This document shows positions 1 through 8,980 of a stretch of DNA of 64,000 bases, in pieces; position 1 is the first letter of the stretch; every line of letters starts with the position of its first letter. The stretch comes from Pseudoteredinibacter isoporae (GTDB lineage Bacteria > Pseudomonadota > Gammaproteobacteria > Pseudomonadales > Cellvibrionaceae). A program made the translations under genes and the position numbers. Location of the stretch: the NCBI RefSeq assembly GCF_011602085.1, contig NZ_JAAONY010000002.1:744001-808000 (forward strand), written 5' to 3'. The notes beneath the pieces are model-generated. The model was not told where the DNA came from. It made no database searches and saw only the letters and a list, made by a program, of their open reading frames with translations.

Positions 1-192
1 CTGCTCCAACCAATCGTTGGCAGCTTTAGGAGTTGCGCGGGCCTCAAAGGCGATCAGAAAGTCTTCGGCTTCAATAGCACCAACATTGGGATCACCTTCG
101 GCAGTCAGGGCATAGACGCCATCGGCCAATACTTCGAGGGTTTCTGTTTTCACGCCGAGGTCGGCGGATGAGGCAAAGGGTTTTTTAGCCAT
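1..192 (-). CDS. MBL-fold metallo-hydrolase, N-terminal part only (cut by window edge)
   Basis: The ATG lies at 192-190 and the frame stays open to base 1, giving 64 residues beginning MAKKPFASSADLGVKTETLE and including VYALTAEGDPNVGAIE. This resembles the N-terminal beta-strands of metallo-beta-lactamase-fold hydrolases that accompany homogentisate clusters. The metal-binding HxHxDH motif would lie beyond the edge, so activity cannot be judged. It is divergent from the FAD monooxygenase/hmgA operon and shares its 343-base intergenic region. The family call is by sequence resemblance and gene context. The substrate is unknown; a hydrolase acting on a lactone or thioester side product of aromatic degradation is only a guess. 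Confidence 0.7.
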   Translation of the reverse strand, partial: MAKKPFASSADLGVKTETLEVLADGVYALTAEGDPNVGAIEAEDFLIAFEARATPKAANDWLEQ

Positions 193-390
193 GGCTGCAC
201 CTTATCGATTGTCGTTGTTGCGGTTATCACTGGTTTAGCAAGCTTGGCTGGCAGAAGCCAAGTGCTCGAGATCGGGCAAAGCGAGCCGCCAGGGACAGCA
301 AAAGCCTTGCTCAGGATTCGAAAGATAACACAAATAGTTTCAATAACAACCAATAAATACAATATTAGCTATTTTTTAACCGCAAAAACC

Positions 391-419
391 TTGATAAACA
401 CGTCCTTCGGAGATATATT
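391..419 (+). promoter_or_regulatory. Sigma70-type promoter of the homogentisate operon
   Basis: TTGATA (391-396) is separated by exactly 17 bases from TATATT (414-419), a good match to the sigma70 consensus. It points toward the FAD monooxygenase gene, with a start point predicted near 425-427 inside the following palindrome. The rest of the 193-535 gap holds AT-rich DNA and a 12-bp GGGCGCGCGCCC palindrome at 505-516, and no gene. Confidence 0.6.
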
Positions 420-420
420 C

Positions 421-450
421 GTCTCAACTGAGACTATTGATCGAAATCAA
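421..450. promoter_or_regulatory. Two adjacent inverted repeats, candidate operator
   Basis: GTCTCA-AC-TGAGAC (421-434) has perfect 6-bp arms and begins two bases after the -10 element. TTGAT-CGAA-ATCAA (437-450) has perfect 5-bp arms. Their position over the predicted transcription start is what a repressor site would show. No regulator gene of the IclR/HmgR or MarR type is visible next to the cluster, so the binding protein is unknown. Confidence 0.5.
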
Positions 451-535
451 GTTGTACTTAAGCGATAATTTGAATCCGAGCCAATCGCCTCATACGCATA
501 ATAAGGGCGCGCGCCCAACGACAGTGGCCGAGACA

Positions 536-2167
536 ATGCAAAAAACCTATAGCAATCCCATTTACCCTTACCGTAAAAGCCCGGATCAAGATGCTGCCAG
601 CGCGGTACACCACCCTGTGATCATTATCGGTGCAGGCCCCTGCGGCATGGCGGCCGCGCTGGACCTCGCCAAACAGGGCCAGGCATCCGTGATTCTGGAC
701 GACAACAATACCGTCAGCGTGGGCTCGCGAGCCATTTGCTTCTCCAAGCGCACACTGGAAATCATGGACCGCTACGGCTGCGCCACCCCCATGGTGGAAA
801 AAGGCGTCACCTGGCAGAAAGGAAAAGTCTTCTTTAAAGAAGAACAGGTTTATGAATTTGATCTGCTGCCAGAAAGCGGCCATAAACTGCCCGCCTTTAT
901 AAACCTGCAGCAGTACTATTTTGAAGAGTACATGGTAAACCTGATCGACAAGGAACCGCTGATTGACCTGCGCTGGAAAAACAAGCTGGTTGAACTTGAT
1001 AGCCAGGGTGACGGCAATCAGCTGAAGGTTGAAACCGAAGACGGTGTTTATGACTTGAGCTGCGACTACTTACTGGTCGCCGACGGTGCCAACTCAAAAA
1101 TTCGTAGCGGTCTTGGCCTGGAAAGCAAGGGCCAGGTTTTTCAGGATCGCTTCCTGATTGCCGATGTGGTGATGAAAGCGGATTTCCCCACTGAGCGCTG
1201 GTTCTGGTTTGACCCGGAGTTTCACCGCAATCAATCCGTATTGCTTCACAAACAAGCCGACAATGTCTGGCGTATTGACTTCCAGCTCGGCTGGGATGCC
1301 GATCCGGAAGAAGAAAAGAAAGAAGAAAACATTCGCCCTCGCATTGAAGCCATGCTCGGCAAAGACGTGGAATTCGAGCTGGAATGGGCCAGTGTTTATA
1401 CCTTCCAGTGTCGCAAGATGGACGACTACATTCACAATCGCGTGGTCTTCATGGGCGATGCAGCACATCAGGTTTCCCCTTTCGGCGCGCGAGGTGCAAA
1501 CGGCGGTGTACAAAGTGTTGAGAATCTGGCCTGGAAGCTGGCACGCATTTTAAAAGGTGAAGCCTCCCCCATGCTTTTGGAGAGCTACAACAGCGAGCGC
1601 CAACACGGTGCAACGGAAAACATTTTAAACTCCACCCGCGCCACCGATTTTATTACGCCCAAGAACGACATCTCGCGAGTGTTCCGGGACGAGACTTTGC
1701 GCCTGGCCAAGCATTACCCTTTTGCGCGCAGCCTGGTCAACAGCGGGCGCCTGTCCATGCCCTGTGATTACCGCAACTCAACACTCAATAGCATCGACAG
1801 TGGGTTCCAGGGCGGCCTGGAGGTGGGCTTTGTCTGTCAGGACGCCCCCATTAAAATTGATGGCCGGAACAGCTGGCTGCTGGAACAACTTGGTAATCGT
1901 TTTGTGTTGCTGGTAAATCCTGAAACTCTGGCGGATGATGAATTGACCAAGCTGGCGGCCATCAGCGATGATCTGGAAGTGATCGACTCCCGCACTCTGG
2001 AAGACCCGGAAGGATTATTTGCCAAGCGCTATGCACTGCTTGGCGGACATGCCTATTTAGTTCGTCCAGATCAATATATCGCGGCCAAATTCAAGCAGGC
2101 CAATGTCAGCGATGTCAGCGCCGCCATGAAGCGCGCGCTCGGATTTAATTTGGAGAAAGCCCAATGA
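536..2167 (+). CDS. FAD-dependent aromatic monooxygenase (MhpA/PheA-type flavoprotein hydroxylase)
   Basis: A 543-residue class A flavoprotein hydroxylase. It shows the Rossmann motif GAGPCG at residues 32-37 for the FAD ADP moiety, VADGANSK (DG motif, FAD/NAD(P)H) and MGDAAHQVSPFGARGANGG (GD motif, about residues 306-325). The frame is open from a TTG at 437, but ATG 536 is chosen because family members start with a similar short leader before the HPVxIxGAGP strand. Such enzymes ring-hydroxylate phenolic acids with NAD(P)H and O2. Placement directly upstream of hmgA suggests it feeds homogentisate, for example from 3-hydroxyphenylacetate; that is inference. The next gene overlaps its stop codon (ATGA), indicating translational coupling. 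Confidence 0.88.
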   Translation: MQKTYSNPIYPYRKSPDQDAASAVHHPVIIIGAGPCGMAAALDLAKQGQASVILDDNNTVSVGSRAICFSKRTLEIMDRYGCATPMVEKGVTWQKGKVFFKEEQVYEFDLLPESGHKLPAFINLQQYYFEEYMVNLIDKEPLIDLRWKNKLVELDSQGDGNQLKVETEDGVYDLSCDYLLVADGANSKIRSGLGLESKGQVFQDRFLIADVVMKADFPTERWFWFDPEFHRNQSVLLHKQADNVWRIDFQLGWDADPEEEKKEENIRPRIEAMLGKDVEFELEWASVYTFQCRKMDDYIHNRVVFMGDAAHQVSPFGARGANGGVQSVENLAWKLARILKGEASPMLLESYNSERQHGATENILNSTRATDFITPKNDISRVFRDETLRLAKHYPFARSLVNSGRLSMPCDYRNSTLNSIDSGFQGGLEVGFVCQDAPIKIDGRNSWLLEQLGNRFVLLVNPETLADDELTKLAAISDDLEVIDSRTLEDPEGLFAKRYALLGGHAYLVRPDQYIAAKFKQANVSDVSAAMKRALGFNLEKAQ

Positions 2168-2361
2168 GCAAGCTCATTACCGACAATCATTTTAGCGATG
2201 CCGATGCCTTTTACGCTTCCCTGACCGATGCCCACCGGGAATTGACGCCGGAAGACAGCGAGCGCCTGAACGCCCGCTTGATTTTATTGCTTGCCAATCA
2301 CATCGGTGACAAGCAAGTACTCTTCGAAGCCCTGGACATCGCTGCTCAGCTTGAGCAGTAA
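2164..2361 (+). CDS. DUF2783 domain-containing small protein
   Basis: A 65-residue acidic, mostly helical protein with no signal peptide or membrane segment. It matches the DUF2783 family as I remember it (DADAFYASLTDAHRELTPEDSERLNARLILLLANHIGD). Its ATG overlaps the TGA of the monooxygenase by four bases, so the two are probably made together. DUF2783 proteins recur next to this type of FAD monooxygenase and MBL-fold gene. A role as a small accessory subunit of the monooxygenase is plausible but undemonstrated. Confidence 0.8.
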   Translation: MSKLITDNHFSDADAFYASLTDAHRELTPEDSERLNARLILLLANHIGDKQVLFEALDIAAQLEQ

Positions 2362-2362
2362 C

Positions 2363-2398
2363 TTCGAGCAGTCGAGATTTAGATTCGAGCAGTCGAGA
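2363..2398 (+). repeat. Two direct 15-bp repeats between DUF2783 and hmgA
   Basis: TTCGAGCAGTCGAGA occurs at 2363-2377 and again at 2384-2398, a 21-bp period. A related TTGAGCAGT lies at the end of the DUF2783 gene (about 2351-2359). It may be a slippage duplication or a leader element for hmgA; nothing else is visible. Confidence 0.6.
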
Positions 2399-2418
2399 CT
2401 TATACAGGACAGCCAACT

Positions 2419-3747
2419 ATGAGCCAAACACAAGAATTCGATTACCTGCACGGTTTCGGAAACGAACACGAAACCGAAGCACTGCCAGGTGCACTGCCCC
2501 AGGGGCGCTTTAGCCCGCAAAAAGTAGCCTACGGTTTATACGCCGAGCAATTCAGCAGCACCGCTTTTACCGCACCGCGCGCGCACAATCGTCGCACCTG
2601 GATGTACCGCATTCGCCCTTCAGTTGCCCAAGGTGAGTATCAGGCACTGGATTGCAAAGCCCAGCAGCAGGTCCGCACCGCGCCCATTGATGAGGTGGTA
2701 ACGCCTCCAAGCATGATGCGCTGGGACGCCGCTGCTATGCCGGAAGCGCCCACCGATTTTATCGATGGCTGGGTCACCATGGCGGGCAACGGCAGCGCCG
2801 CGGGTCAAACCGGTGTCGGCGTACACACCTATTGCGCCAATCAGAATATGGACAAGCGCTACTTCTGCAATGCCGATGGCGAATTGCTGATCGTTCCACA
2901 ACAAGGAGCACTGCTGCTGTTTACCGAATGCGGAAAGCTGCACGTGCCCAGTGGTTACATCGCAGTGATTCCACGGGGCATGAAATTCAAAGTCGAACTG
3001 CCCGAGGGTTCGGCGCGCGGTTACATCTGTGAGAACTACGGCTCCCTGCTGGAGCTGCCCGAACGTGGCCCGGTGGGTGCCAATGGCTACGCCAACGATC
3101 GCGATTTTCAGTATCCGACTGCGGCCTATGAAGATTTGGAAGGTGAGTTTGAACTGGTCACTAAATACTCCGGCCACTATTACCGTTGCGACATTGATCA
3201 CTCGCCACTCGACGTCGTTGCCTGGGTAGGTAACACCGCCCCTTACCGCTACGAGCTGGCGCGCTTCAATGCGATGAACACCGTGACCTTTGATCACCCG
3301 GACCCATCGATCTTTACCGTACTCACGTCTCCTTCCGGCACCCCCGGTGTTGCCAATCTGGACTTCGTGATTTTTCCACCGCGCTGGATGGTAGCCGAAG
3401 ATACCTTCCGTCCGCCCTGGTATCACCGCAACGTCATGAGCGAATTTATGGGCCTTATCGAAGGTGTGTATGACGCGAAGGAAGACGGTTTTGTACCGGG
3501 CGGCTGCAGCTTGCATAACAGCATGTCACCTCATGGGCCGGAAGCTGCCGTGTTCGAGAAGGCCAGCACCGCCAAATTGGAACCCGTGCGTTATCAAGAC
3601 ACAATGGCCTTTATGTTTGAATCGCGTTATGCCTTTAACGTTTCCAAATTTGCACTGGACGGTCCGCTGCGTCAACACAACTACCCAGACTGTTGGAAGG
3701 GCCTGAAAAAGTTTTACAATGGCGACATTGATGCCGGTATCGAATAA
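2419..3747 (+). CDS. hmgA: Homogentisate 1,2-dioxygenase
   Basis: At 442 residues this is the full family length. It opens homogentisate to 4-maleylacetoacetate using Fe(II) and O2 in the cytoplasm. The iron ligands of the human enzyme (His335, Glu341, His371) are present as His336 and Glu342 in WYHRNVMSEFMG and His372 in SPHGPE. The N-terminal YLHGFGNEHETEALPGALP and YAEQFSSTAFTAPR blocks are also typical. ATG 2419 follows a short spacer after DUF2783, with weak AGGA at 2406-2409. It forms the core of the operon with fahA and maiA downstream. No frameshift or missing ligand is seen. Confidence 0.97.
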   Translation: MSQTQEFDYLHGFGNEHETEALPGALPQGRFSPQKVAYGLYAEQFSSTAFTAPRAHNRRTWMYRIRPSVAQGEYQALDCKAQQQVRTAPIDEVVTPPSMMRWDAAAMPEAPTDFIDGWVTMAGNGSAAGQTGVGVHTYCANQNMDKRYFCNADGELLIVPQQGALLLFTECGKLHVPSGYIAVIPRGMKFKVELPEGSARGYICENYGSLLELPERGPVGANGYANDRDFQYPTAAYEDLEGEFELVTKYSGHYYRCDIDHSPLDVVAWVGNTAPYRYELARFNAMNTVTFDHPDPSIFTVLTSPSGTPGVANLDFVIFPPRWMVAEDTFRPPWYHRNVMSEFMGLIEGVYDAKEDGFVPGGCSLHNSMSPHGPEAAVFEKASTAKLEPVRYQDTMAFMFESRYAFNVSKFALDGPLRQHNYPDCWKGLKKFYNGDIDAGIE

Positions 3748-3857
3748 ATCGGCAACGCCTCTGCAATACACATCGACCCACAGCCCGAATGGCTGCGGCA
3801 GACAATACACAACCCGGCCAGTCACCGCGCTGGCCTAACACATTGGATTACAATGCT

Positions 3858-5171
3858 ATGTCGAAGCTCAACGAAACCCACGACCCCAGTTTAAGCAGCT
3901 GGGTAACCAGCGCCAACGATGGACAAAGCGACTTCCCGATTCAGAACCTGCCTTTCGCCAGCTTCCGCCGTGCCGGCAGCGATGAAAGTTTTCGCGGCGG
4001 AGTGGCCATTGGCGACCAGATTCTGGATCTGAAAGCCGCCGCCGACAGCGGTGTTTTTTCCAGCCAGGCTCAAGCCGAGTTGGAAACGGCAGCCAAAGAA
4101 AAGCTGAACGACTTTATGGCGATGGGCAAAGATTCCTGGAGCCGCCTGCGTGCCGCCTTGTCGTCCGCGTTGCGAAGCGGCTCTGCCATGGAAGCCACAT
4201 TGAAAAGCTGCCTGGTAGCCCAAGCGGATGCCGAATACGGCATGCCCTGTGTCGTGGGTGATTACACAGACTTCTACGCTTCGATTCACCACGCCACCAA
4301 TATTGGCGCCCTGTTCCGCCCCGATAATCCACTGCTGCCGAACTACAAATGGATTCCGATTGGCTATCACGGCCGTTCCTCTTCCATCGACGTTTCCGGC
4401 CAGACGTTCCCTCGCCCGGTTGGTCAAACCAAGGCACCTGATGCTGCCGAGCCCAGCGTGGGCCCCTGTAAACGTATGGACTTTGAATTGGAAATGGGTA
4501 TTTTTATCGGCAACGGTAATGAGCTCGGCGAAACGATTTCCATCGACAACGCCGAGGATCATATTTTCGGTATGTGCCTGTTTAACGACTGGTCTGCACG
4601 CGACATTCAGGCCTGGGAATATCAGCCACTGGGGCCCTTTTTGGCAAAGAACTTCGCATCTACCATTTCGCCATGGATTGTGACCACCGAAGCTTTGGCA
4701 CCTTATCGCGCGAGCTACAGTCACCCGGCCGACGACCCACAACCTCTGCCTTATCTTGAAAGCGCAGAAAACAATGCCGAAGGCGGTGTCGATGTTGAAC
4801 TGGACGTTTTGATTCAAACGGAAAAAATGCGCGCGGCCGGTGAAGAAGCCGTAAGCCTGGCGACCTCCAACTTCAAATACAGCTACTGGACCATGGCGCA
4901 AATGGTCGCTCACCATACGGTGAATGGCTGTAACATGCAGCCTGGTGATCTGCTGGGAACCGGCACACTGTCTGGTCCAAGCGCCGAAGAAGCTTGTGCC
5001 ATGATCGAGCTGACCACCGCTGGCAAAAACCCGGTGACACTGCCAAACGGCGAGCAACGCGCCTTCCTGGAAGACGGTGACTGCATTGTCATTCGTGGCT
5101 TCTGCCAGCGTAACGGCGTTCGCATCGGCTTCGGTGAAGCCGCCGGCACGATTCTGCCAGCCAAGGTCTAA
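3858..5171 (+). CDS. fahA: Fumarylacetoacetase
   Basis: A 437-residue protein that hydrolyses 4-fumarylacetoacetate to fumarate and acetoacetate, the last step of tyrosine and homogentisate degradation. The N-terminal FAH domain shows WVTSANDGQSDFPIQNLPF. The catalytic domain has the metal ligand Asp138 and general-base His145 in DFYASIHH, the ELEMG metal-binding pair, NDWSARDIQ and the lysine in GPFLAKNF. An upstream in-frame ATG at 3789 adds 23 residues of low similarity; ATG 3858 gives the usual family N-terminus. It lies 110 bases after hmgA, in the same operon. Confidence 0.96.
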   Translation: MSKLNETHDPSLSSWVTSANDGQSDFPIQNLPFASFRRAGSDESFRGGVAIGDQILDLKAAADSGVFSSQAQAELETAAKEKLNDFMAMGKDSWSRLRAALSSALRSGSAMEATLKSCLVAQADAEYGMPCVVGDYTDFYASIHHATNIGALFRPDNPLLPNYKWIPIGYHGRSSSIDVSGQTFPRPVGQTKAPDAAEPSVGPCKRMDFELEMGIFIGNGNELGETISIDNAEDHIFGMCLFNDWSARDIQAWEYQPLGPFLAKNFASTISPWIVTTEALAPYRASYSHPADDPQPLPYLESAENNAEGGVDVELDVLIQTEKMRAAGEEAVSLATSNFKYSYWTMAQMVAHHTVNGCNMQPGDLLGTGTLSGPSAEEACAMIELTTAGKNPVTLPNGEQRAFLEDGDCIVIRGFCQRNGVRIGFGEAAGTILPAKV

Positions 5172-5198
5172 ATCGCGTCACACCTTATCATTCAAGGC

Positions 5199-5219
5199 GA
5201 TCGGGTCTTTGGCCCGATC
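5199..5219 (+). other. Intercistronic hairpin between fahA and maiA
   Basis: GATCGGG (5199-5205) pairs with CCCGATC (5213-5219) around a 7-base loop. No U-tract follows (CACTTTATG), so it may stabilise or attenuate the fahA message rather than terminate it fully. Confidence 0.45.
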
Positions 5220-5317
5220 ACTTTATGAATTACACTCTCTTCTTAATGGCATAAATCCTGTCGTTTCCTTACAACGAAGGTTTACTGCACAAAGCCAACA
5301 TCACGCCTGGATACCCT

Positions 5318-5950
5318 ATGGAACTGTTCAGCTATTTCCGCTCCTCCGCCGCTTATCGTTTGCGAATTGCCTTTAACCTGAAAGGTATTGAACACCAAAT
5401 CCGTCCGGTTAATTTATTAAAAGCCGAACACAAATCTGAAGAATATCTGGCTATGAACCCACAGGGTTTAGTGCCCGCTTTAAAAATTAATGATGGCCGC
5501 GTGTTGACCCAATCCACCGCCATACTCGAATACATCGAAGCGACGCAATCAGGTCAGGCACTGCTGCCAAGCGATGAATTTGAAGCCGCAACAGTGCGCA
5601 GCTGGGTGAATCAAATCGCTTGCGATATTCACCCCGTCAACAATTTGCGTATATTAAAATACCTGAGCAACGAACTCGGGGCGGATGACGATGCCAAAAA
5701 CACTTGGTACAAGCATTGGATTGAGGTTGGTTTTTCTGCTCTGGAAAAACAACTCGGCGACGGCCCCTTCTGTTACGGGGAACAGGTTACTCTGGCCGAT
5801 GTGTATCTGGTACCCCAAGTGTATAACGCCAAGCGTTTTCATGTTGATATGAGCCAGTTCCCGAAAATTTCGGCGATTGTGGATCACTGCAATACTCTGG
5901 ATGCCTTTATACAGGCCATGCCGGAAAATCAGCAGGATGCACCCAAATAA
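5318..5950 (+). CDS. maiA: Maleylacetoacetate isomerase (zeta-class glutathione S-transferase)
   Basis: A 210-residue zeta-class GST that isomerises 4-maleylacetoacetate to fumarylacetoacetate with glutathione. The N-terminal thioredoxin fold starts MELFSYFRSSAAYRLRIAF and contains the active-site serine pair (residues 9-10), a variant of the SSCSWRVRIAL signature. NPQGLVPALKI and STAILEYIE form the glutathione gamma-glutamyl site, and the all-helical C-domain follows (VTLADVYLVPQVYNA). It completes the hmgA-fahA-maiA set, about 146 bases after fahA. It may also have its own promoter, but I do not see a clear one. Confidence 0.95.
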   Translation: MELFSYFRSSAAYRLRIAFNLKGIEHQIRPVNLLKAEHKSEEYLAMNPQGLVPALKINDGRVLTQSTAILEYIEATQSGQALLPSDEFEAATVRSWVNQIACDIHPVNNLRILKYLSNELGADDDAKNTWYKHWIEVGFSALEKQLGDGPFCYGEQVTLADVYLVPQVYNAKRFHVDMSQFPKISAIVDHCNTLDAFIQAMPENQQDAPK

Positions 5951-5986
5951 CAAAACCTATACTCAGGGACCGGGACTGATTAAGAC

Positions 5987-6922
5987 ATGCATACAAACAC
6001 AATATTTGTACTTCAAGCCTTAACACTCACTGCCGCCTGCTTTTTTTCGTCTTCGATGATGGCCAAATCATTGGCCATCACACTGGATGATTCACCACGA
6101 TCAGCAACGGGCTACTTCGATGGCCCGACCCGAGCCAAAGAACTGATCGCAGAAATCGAGCGACACAAACTGCCTCAAATTGCCTTTTTCTCAGTCGGCA
6201 ACAAAGCCGACGGCGAAGGTAAAAAACGATTAATCCAATATGCCAATGCCGGGCACATCATCGCCCACCACAGCAATACTCATCTGGACTTCAACAAACA
6301 TTCTCTATCGGAATACATTGCCGATTTTGAACAAGCCGAGCCGCAACTGAATACACTGCCCAATTACCAACGCTGGCATCGCTTCCCTTATTTGCGCGAA
6401 GGCGATACTCAGGAAAAGCGTGATGGTATGCGCCGCTATTTGAAGGAAAAGGGTTACCTCAATGCCTATATCACTTTAAATAATTACGATTGGTATCTGG
6501 AGAGCCTGTTTCAAAAAGCCATCGCCCAACAGCAGAAGGTAGACTTTGAAGCGCTGCAAAAGCTCTATGTCGAACTGATCATTGAAAGTATTGAATACTA
6601 CGATCAGATGGCGGTTGAATACCTGGGCCGTTCGCCGAAGCATGTGCTTCTTTTACATGAAATGGACATAACTGCCCTCTATCTCGGCGATCTGGTGGAA
6701 GCTCTCAGGGAAAAGGGCTGGAAAACCATTCCGGTTAAAGAGGCTTTTCATGACGACATTGCCGATTACCAAACGAAAAAAGTATTCAAGTTCAATCCAG
6801 GGCGTATCGGTGAAATCGCCTATGACAATGGCAAACGCAAAGGTCTTTGGCATCATAGTTTAGATGAGACTTATATTAAACGTCGTTTTGAAACAGAAGT
6901 CCTCGGCAACCTCAAACACTGA
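5987..6922 (+). CDS. Secreted polysaccharide deacetylase family protein (NodB fold)
   Basis: A 311-residue protein with a signal peptide (about residues 1-27, hydrophobic then SSSMMAKS). The NodB-homology motifs are ordered correctly: ITLDDSP (metal Asp35 with catalytic Asp34), HSNTH (metal ligands His95 and His99) and RFPYLREG. A C-terminal YLGRSPKHVLLLHEMD provides the usual late His. Such enzymes remove N- or O-acetyl groups from cell-wall or extracellular glycans. The substrate is not evident, since no glycan gene is adjacent. The 36-base gap from maiA leaves open co-transcription with the homogentisate operon, but function argues for an unrelated gene. Confidence 0.88.
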   Translation: MHTNTIFVLQALTLTAACFFSSSMMAKSLAITLDDSPRSATGYFDGPTRAKELIAEIERHKLPQIAFFSVGNKADGEGKKRLIQYANAGHIIAHHSNTHLDFNKHSLSEYIADFEQAEPQLNTLPNYQRWHRFPYLREGDTQEKRDGMRRYLKEKGYLNAYITLNNYDWYLESLFQKAIAQQQKVDFEALQKLYVELIIESIEYYDQMAVEYLGRSPKHVLLLHEMDITALYLGDLVEALREKGWKTIPVKEAFHDDIADYQTKKVFKFNPGRIGEIAYDNGKRKGLWHHSLDETYIKRRFETEVLGNLKH

Positions 6923-7071
6923 AAAATCGAAAACGCCAAATTCGAGCGGCTTTACAAAAAAACGTCACTGCAACGGTCTTAGCGCTTTTCTCCCCTCCAA
7001 CACTTCTGATAGGCTAGATGTCCAAGTCCAGCGACGAAGCTGGCTCTAGCCCATTTCGACCCCCAATAATA

Positions 7072-8922
7072 ATGACAATGAAAGACAGAAATTTCACATA
7101 TGAGCACAAGGCGCTCCCCTGCTTGAAGGGTTTTCTGAATTCCATAAAAACCTTAGCTGTGGTTTTGGCCGGCCTGTTTTTGCTGGCCTGTGCGGAAACC
7201 GAACCCAAGCTGGAAAGTTTGAGCCCCCTCAAGATAAAAACCGGCGAAATTATTGGCCAGACAAATGCCTTGGGTGGTCGACAATGGCGTGGCATTCCTT
7301 ACGCGAAGCCCCCGATTGGAGACTTGCGCTGGCGTGCTCCCCAGCCGGTCGAACCCTGGGATAAAGCTCTGCTCACACAAGAACACAGTTCAGCCTGCTC
7401 TCAAATGTCGGGCGGCACCGGCGATACTGTGCCCGCGATTAACGGTATTGGTGGAAGCGAAGATTGTCTGTACCTGAATGTCTATGCACCCAAATACAAG
7501 GACGGGGCTGAGCCGCAGGCCGTCATGGTTTGGGTACACGGCGGCAGCAATACCCACGGCTCTGCCAACATTTACGATGGCTCACGTCTGGCCACTGAAC
7601 ACAATGTTGTGGTGGTCACCATTAATTACCGATTGGGCCCCTTTGGTTGGCTACGACACCCCGCACTGGCAATTGAAAACGATGTCATTCACAACAGCGG
7701 GAACTTCGGGACATTGGATATTATTCAAAGCTTGCATTGGGTGAAAAATAATATCGCGGCTTTTGGCGGCGACCCTGAGCGCGTCACTTTATTTGGGGAA
7801 TCTGCGGGCGGTTTCAATACCCTCAGTCTTATGCTGTCACCCATGGCGAAAGGACTGTTTCATCGCGCAATCGTACAAAGCGGTGGCCTATGGTTTGACG
7901 ATGTCAGTACCGCAACGGCTTACCCTGAAGACGGTGGCGATCCACACAGTGCTCTGGAACTGGAGCGGCAGCTGCGCAATGAAGAAGGTTGGAGCCTGAG
8001 CCCAAAGGCCACTCGTGGCTTAATCAAACAACAGAGCCTGGATGATCGTGCCAGGTTTTTACGCCAAGCCAGCGTTGCCGAAATTTTCGACGTTTATAAA
8101 CGCCTGGGGGAAACCAAACCCGACATCCCCAGAGTCTTTCAGGATGGCGTGGTGATCAGTGCCGGCGACCCGGTCAGCCGGCTGAGTGTGCTTGGGGAAC
8201 ATTACAATGTCCCCGTTATTATTGGCAGCAACCGGGATGAAACCAAACTCTATTATTATCAAGACCCTAAATACGTCGATCTGTATTTTGATCGCTATGC
8301 GATTATCAAAAATGAACACTACTATGACGCTCGCGCTCAGTATCACTCAGAGCGTTGGAAATATCAGGGCGTTGATCGCATCGCCAATGCGCTTAGCCAG
8401 GCCAAAGGTGCACCGGTCTGGGCCTACCGTTTTGACTGGGATGAACAGGCTCGTCCATTGGGCATGAAGCTGGATCAGTTGTTGGGCGCCTCTCACGGCA
8501 TGGAAATTCCCTTTGTGTTTGGCTTTACCGACAGTGGCGGTCTATTCGACCCCATGATCAATCGTGAAAACACACCGGGACGTGAATCCTTGTCCCAGCG
8601 TATGCGCAGCCTGTGGACACGATTTGCCAAAAGCGGCGATCCCAACAGTGGGCAGAGCCACGCCTGGTACTCTTTTGAAAACCCCAATGCCGCGCAATTC
8701 GCAGTCTTTGATACCAACCCGCTGGCGCACAGCCTGAGTGTTGTCGATCCCGACACCTTCCATCAACGCATTGTTGAGGACAGCCGACTGGCCAGCGTAA
8801 AAGAAAAATGTGAAGTGTGGGCCTCCTTGATTCGCAAAGCCCCGGAGCTCTGGCCTGAGGAAAACTACTCCCAAAGTGAACATCTGGATTGCAGCGCCTA
8901 CCCTTACGAAAGTCTGCAATAA
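7072..8922 (+). CDS. Type-B carboxylesterase family lipoprotein
   Basis: An alpha/beta-hydrolase of the carboxylesterase/cholinesterase family, 617 residues from this start. The catalytic triad is Ser244 in GESAGG, Glu390 in NRDETK and His475 in SHGMEIPF. EDCLYLNVYAP is the second family signature, and the oxyanion motif is HGGSNTHG. The N-terminus carries a lipobox (FLLAC, Cys40), so it is probably an outer-membrane or periplasmic lipoprotein. The frame is open from ATG 7018, but ATG 7072 or 7078 gives a more normal signal-peptide n-region; no start has a clear ribosome site. The substrate is unknown, probably an ester. Confidence 0.88.
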   Translation: MTMKDRNFTYEHKALPCLKGFLNSIKTLAVVLAGLFLLACAETEPKLESLSPLKIKTGEIIGQTNALGGRQWRGIPYAKPPIGDLRWRAPQPVEPWDKALLTQEHSSACSQMSGGTGDTVPAINGIGGSEDCLYLNVYAPKYKDGAEPQAVMVWVHGGSNTHGSANIYDGSRLATEHNVVVVTINYRLGPFGWLRHPALAIENDVIHNSGNFGTLDIIQSLHWVKNNIAAFGGDPERVTLFGESAGGFNTLSLMLSPMAKGLFHRAIVQSGGLWFDDVSTATAYPEDGGDPHSALELERQLRNEEGWSLSPKATRGLIKQQSLDDRARFLRQASVAEIFDVYKRLGETKPDIPRVFQDGVVISAGDPVSRLSVLGEHYNVPVIIGSNRDETKLYYYQDPKYVDLYFDRYAIIKNEHYYDARAQYHSERWKYQGVDRIANALSQAKGAPVWAYRFDWDEQARPLGMKLDQLLGASHGMEIPFVFGFTDSGGLFDPMINRENTPGRESLSQRMRSLWTRFAKSGDPNSGQSHAWYSFENPNAAQFAVFDTNPLAHSLSVVDPDTFHQRIVEDSRLASVKEKCEVWASLIRKAPELWPEENYSQSEHLDCSAYPYESLQ

Positions 8923-8980
8923 TAGGCTCAACCGCCGCTATGCAATGCTCTATTCAATGCCCCCGGCGTGTTGATTGGCC

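Noticed and set aside
2363-2398. Possible CRISPR-like repeat
   Set aside because: Only two 15-bp copies with a 6-base gap; no spacers and no cas genes.
2620-3516. 298-codon open frame opposite hmgA
   Set aside because: It is the antisense shadow of a gene with complete dioxygenase motifs, with no start signals and no family resemblance.
3891-5057. 388-codon open frame opposite fahA
   Set aside because: A long antisense frame from codon bias of fahA; the sense protein has all metal ligands and catalytic residues.
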